Of a stretch of DNA of 30,913 nt, positions 29,001 to 30,913 are shown in pieces. Each line of letters opens with the position of its first letter. Positions within the stretch are counted from its first letter, which is position 1. Source of the DNA: Amoebophrya sp. AT5.2 (lineage: Eukaryota > Sar > Dinophyceae > Syndiniales > Amoebophryaceae); NCBI GenBank assembly GCA_005223375.1, contig RXOD01004039.1, positions 1-30,913 on the forward strand, read 5' to 3'. A model generated the notes under the pieces. The model had not been told where the DNA came from. It searched no databases and saw only the letters and a list, made by a program, of their open reading frames with translations. Made by a program: the position numbers and the translations under genes.

Positions 29001-29870
29001 ATCGCTATCATTGTGACCATGCGTCTGCACTGCAGCAGGTTGGGCCCCCGCCTGCTCGGCCTCCGTTTCATTGAGAAAGATATCGTAGGCGAGAAGATGA
29101 AGTTGAAGACCCTCTTGTTCACCCGATGAATTGCCCGGCGCTGTGGTCGGGGTGGAGGTGCGCAGGCAGACAAGATCTGTCTCGTCGCAGCTGCTACTGC
29201 TGCAGCTGATGGCGTTGCCGAGGCTGCTGCCAACCTGAGAGGTTGTCCCGCTGAGGCAGGTGGTGCTCGCGCTCGAGGTCCCGGATATCTTCGATAGCGG
29301 TCTATAATTGGCTTCGCTGTCATTTTTCGTCAGGCCATGATCTGTAGCCCCAGTCGGCCTCCCCGTTTGCGACGGTGGCACAGAACAATTGGTGCGTGAT
29401 AACGATGACAGCAGGACGGCCTCAAGGTCCTCGTCCTCCTTCCACTTCCTGCCGACTCGAGGGCTTCGCGAGCAAAGCGGCTCGGATACAGGAGTTCTAG
29501 TTGAGGGAGTGCCCTCGCTCTCTTCGTCTTCACTCGTCCTGCTATCAAATCTGTCCTTGTCGTGCTCGTGCTCGTGATCGTGCAACTCCCGCTCGTCCTC
29601 AGGCGCACCTGCTCTGGAACCATTTTTCGGTTTTCCCAGCCCTCCTGCGTGCTGAGAACGCTGTTGTCGTTGTGCGGCATCTGTTGTTGGCTTTTTCATC
29701 CTTCTCGTTCTTTTCTTGTGGTTACTGCTGCACACGGAGAGGTCCTCGCCAAGCAACTTCTCGTCGTGCTTGTAGTTGCCCAGGCACCGCGACCCCGTAT
29801 TCTTCATGTTGCAAAAGTCGTGCTGGCCGCAAACCGTGGCGGCACAGGGAGACAACATCAACGCCTCCAT
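26037..29870 (-). CDS. Large four-pass membrane protein with long acidic N-terminus
   Basis: A single open frame of 1277 residues from ATG 29870. The first 50 residues hold six Cys (CAATVCGQHDFCNMKNTGSRC then LSVC), a small disulfide-like module without a visible signal peptide; this suggests an upstream exon may be missing. About 800 residues of Ser/Asp/Glu/Arg-rich low-complexity sequence follow, including a YDDDDDDEFEP acidic run. Four hydrophobic helices follow: about 868-890 (MLFAQVVVTLLFSGTLFLVI), 1035-1057 (ALVQLGVLAVLVFGLLTIMC), 1150-1175 (SVAAGLIVVAVCVVVRIIVG) and 1232-1255 (FIVLALAASALITWSY). A 125-residue soluble loop separates helices 1 and 2. The end is basic. I recognise no family. 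A role in a surface or internal membrane is all the sequence supports. Confidence 0.85.
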   Translation of the reverse strand: MEALMLSPCAATVCGQHDFCNMKNTGSRCLGNYKHDEKLLGEDLSVCSSNHKKRTRRMKKPTTDAAQRQQRSQHAGGLGKPKNGSRAGAPEDERELHDHEHEHDKDRFDSRTSEDEESEGTPSTRTPVSEPLCSRSPRVGRKWKEDEDLEAVLLSSLSRTNCSVPPSQTGRPTGATDHGLTKNDSEANYRPLSKISGTSSASTTCLSGTTSQVGSSLGNAISCSSSSCDETDLVCLRTSTPTTAPGNSSGEQEGLQLHLLAYDIFLNETEAEQAGAQPAAVQTHGHNDSDWEIEIDVEQRKRRPEGRAGAARGGRARSQSFDAASSAAEDWRDQFECSLKLNRGSDSDTLFFPHPDPTSPGPGASADSMNFLEDEAAKIDVQGSDHEIFFDWTPIRSAAEGDEAEDGDEGPRGLGAAQGRVWAFGEKSHHNRPLGPQGEEDLPPRGMQSDVEKTVPEQPRTTSAFPFEMQLKNGLQELPIPALPEDLGAGYFFYDDDDDEFEPLVVGPEENMCDGEIEDFAYSHPHSSPGTTAAANEDDSALDDLFLSPKKNDSALTLGPRTGTGRRGRARARSDSFHERHRPLKPQGPEDAEVVATNRRLGARSRTAPAWPTPNTAAFRLLPLPETVFPKHSLHFPIGQTRHVANRRMRSGVSEHPLQSIPEDQEVVLQAGLVVSETETSSALPLPFQDQDDDDDAFHEEPEKAGGGGQVSVLIDFDVVEEEKKNPRATLSGASVPLQAVLAVKQCNEDQADAGGASVSKQVQQELLRGDEVEIKNRHVPIFKAAMPNGNAAEPRSGPSGGSASSTPSQFASRYPASQRKGGQHEDSSGVHEDGGDADSNRKRGPHHQHPHAAASSIHAETTQHFKISMLFAQVVVTLLFSGTLFLVIWANRMDTLLVEQWLRDCFHYPGVGALFDGAPLRRGHGEARPPRPASSPRRPLLASTALLQSLEPGAGDDFQLKPLKLSFLIYTQAAFVGASSDLFTEDNGAKAWRDFAWLQEVHPLGNAPKDFLAFTYEQAREITFNFKALQQIGFPFALVQLGVLAVLVFGLLTIMCMARVQERDVADVGDSNTEEVLPANFVELDDDGEDDFEDDYTIENNDSEHPEGTSAASAKLLPKLKRAGARSYDEQTRALSWRKFLQEKNLPTFWLCASVAAGLIVVAVCVVVRIIVGTILLNNVEETLQKHIFEENYPLLATGPLLGAREGGGQEHETTRAPARRQSRLTTPGSIWALESGFIVLALAASALITWSYSRLPRPVVPGRRWVQRQRAVEEV

Positions 29871-30714
29871 TTGATCATAAAAACGTATCTATCAATCTCC
29901 TGGACACTCACGCTGTTCAGCTTGTGCGGATTCGGACCGCGACGACGCCGAGATAGCGAAAAGACGTCGTCGTGTGTCTATAACTAGTAGTTCGTTGTAA
30001 TAAAAAAGGTCGCGATATTCATCGCGAAAAAAGAGGTGTAAATGTTTGGGCGGCCCGTTTAGGGTTTAGATGATTTGTTATTCGATTTCACGTTTGTCAA
30101 GTGCGAGTACTTCGAGTTTTTGTTCTAGTACTTCAAAACTATTGGCATTGCAGCTGTCTTGTCTACGTCTCTTCCTTGTTCTAGTTCTTCGTCTGACGCT
30201 CTGTCTCTTCTTTCCGTAGCTGCAATCTTTTCGTTTTCCCGATCTTCGTTCTGTCTCCGTGTTTAGAGATACACAGCGTCAGAGCAGAGCAAGAGAATGA
30301 GAGTCGAGTGAGTGAAAGACAGTGGTGGAACGACGAGGTAGAGGTTGACAGAGGTATAGTACTGATTCCTGCTGGAGCTGGTCTTCGAGCCACAGCAAAC
30401 GGGTATCCCCCCGGTGCTAGGTTGAGAACGAGAAGTTAATCGTACACGTACTTAGATTTAGATACTGTTAGTTTCTTAGTCTGGCTGTGGTAGTTGTAGT
30501 AGCCAAAGCCATGCTGATGCTATCCAATTCCAAGAACAGTAACTACTCTGCTTCTACGCGAGTCGCTGATGCCGTGCTCCAAGTACGGAAAAAACTCGCT
30601 TGATAAAGCCTGTTCCTCCATCTGCTCCTATCCTCGTCCTGTGTCGGGTTGGAAATGGTCTTCATTCATTGTTTCTTGTTCTTAATGAACTCGTCTATAC
30701 AAGGACCCTCAAGA
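29871..30714. other. Spacer with short open stretches and a telomere-like tract
   Basis: On the minus strand, 30430-30181 is stop-free for about 80 codons but lacks an ATG (it would open LAPGGYPFAVARRPAPAGIS); a second frame there is also open. A short stretch near 29975-29915 with donor AGC|GTGAGT could be an upstream exon of the large membrane protein, but the next acceptor is too close. TTTAGGGTTTAG occurs at 30059-30070. A lone copy of the 12-mer TGTTCTAGTACT is at 30121-30132. Nothing here is secure. Confidence 0.4.
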
Positions 30715-30913
30715 TCAAGGACTTTCTTCAAGCCATTTGAGTCCGAAATCGAGATCGTTGACTTCTGCACTGCGCAGGAAAAGATCGGAACCCGGACCCA
30801 CATTGCATATAAGTAGCTGGATCGCGCCGTCCCCGTCGTAAATATTGAGAATGAACCTCCTTGATCTCCATTTCTTTGGGGTATGCCTTTTGTTGGTACG
30901 AAGATCTAATGCC
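30715..30913 (-). CDS. 3' end of an unknown gene, cut by right edge
   Basis: A minus-strand frame is open from the right edge (first full codon 30912) to TGA at 30717-30715, giving the last 65 residues of a protein or of its last exon. It starts with a basic stretch (NKRHTPKKWRSRR). It continues as ordered, alternating sequence, FILNIYDGDGAIQLLICNVG, and ends with a Asp/Glu/Leu-rich tail (EVNDLDFGLKWLEESP). The composition is far from low complexity and looks coding. An acceptor AGGAGG near 30858 could shorten the exon. No family is recognised. Confidence 0.6.
   Translation of the reverse strand, partial: ALDLRTNKRHTPKKWRSRRFILNIYDGDGAIQLLICNVGPGSDLFLRSAEVNDLDFGLKWLEESP

Noticed and set aside
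1..30913. CRISPR arrays, rRNA, tRNA, spliced-leader or insertion-sequence transposase genes
   Set aside because: No regularly spaced repeats, no recognisable RNA gene and no transposase motifs were seen on either strand.

Overview
The window looks like nuclear DNA of a protist. Genes are long, interrupted by short GT–AG introns, rich in Ser/Gly/Ala/Asp low-complexity sequence, and lack operon or ribosome-binding-site signals. I favour an alveolate of the dinoflagellate lineage (a small-genome type such as Syndiniales is one possibility). The reasons are that every well-supported gene lies on the minus strand, as in unidirectional dinoflagellate arrays; there is an Ala-Lys linker style; one secreted Cys protein resembles, as far as I recall, dinoflagellate families; and there is a short TTTAGGG-type tract. 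No spliced-leader, tRNA or rRNA gene was seen, so this placement is inference.

Layout, all on the minus strand and listed left to right: (1) a large low-complexity protein gene open at the left edge (1-3128); (2) a two-exon gene of unknown function with a probable signal peptide (4118-7741), followed by a weak ORF (3712-4131); (3) a small two-exon secreted protein (8218-8734); (4) a TPMT/thiol-halide methyltransferase-like enzyme (8882-9739); (5) a SWIM zinc finger fused to an ATP-dependent DNA ligase, with one in-frame intron (10263-11936); (6) a two-exon secreted Cys-rich protein (13086-14227); (7) a two-exon low-complexity protein with a C-terminal hydrophobic segment (14796-16658); (8) a long glycosyltransferase with a DxD motif (17071-20520), possibly with an upstream exon near 20.9 kb; (9) a three-exon, probably four-pass membrane protein (21876-23270); (10) a four-exon small secreted, PAN/apple-like gene (24908-25901) assembled here from exons with matching phases; (11) a large four-pass membrane protein (26037-29870); (12) the 3' end of another gene running off the right edge (30715-30913).

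Several products look destined for the secretory pathway or membranes (signal peptides, Cys-rich ectodomains, a Golgi-type glycosyltransferase, multi-pass proteins). The ligase carries a nuclear-localisation-like motif. No shared pathway can be shown: the genes are neighbours rather than an operon. Spacers of 0.15-1.6 kb hold no convincing RNA genes. One holds a 190-bp element bounded by perfect 12-bp inverted repeats, and others hold short ORFs or exon-like stretches whose strand cannot be settled by eye.
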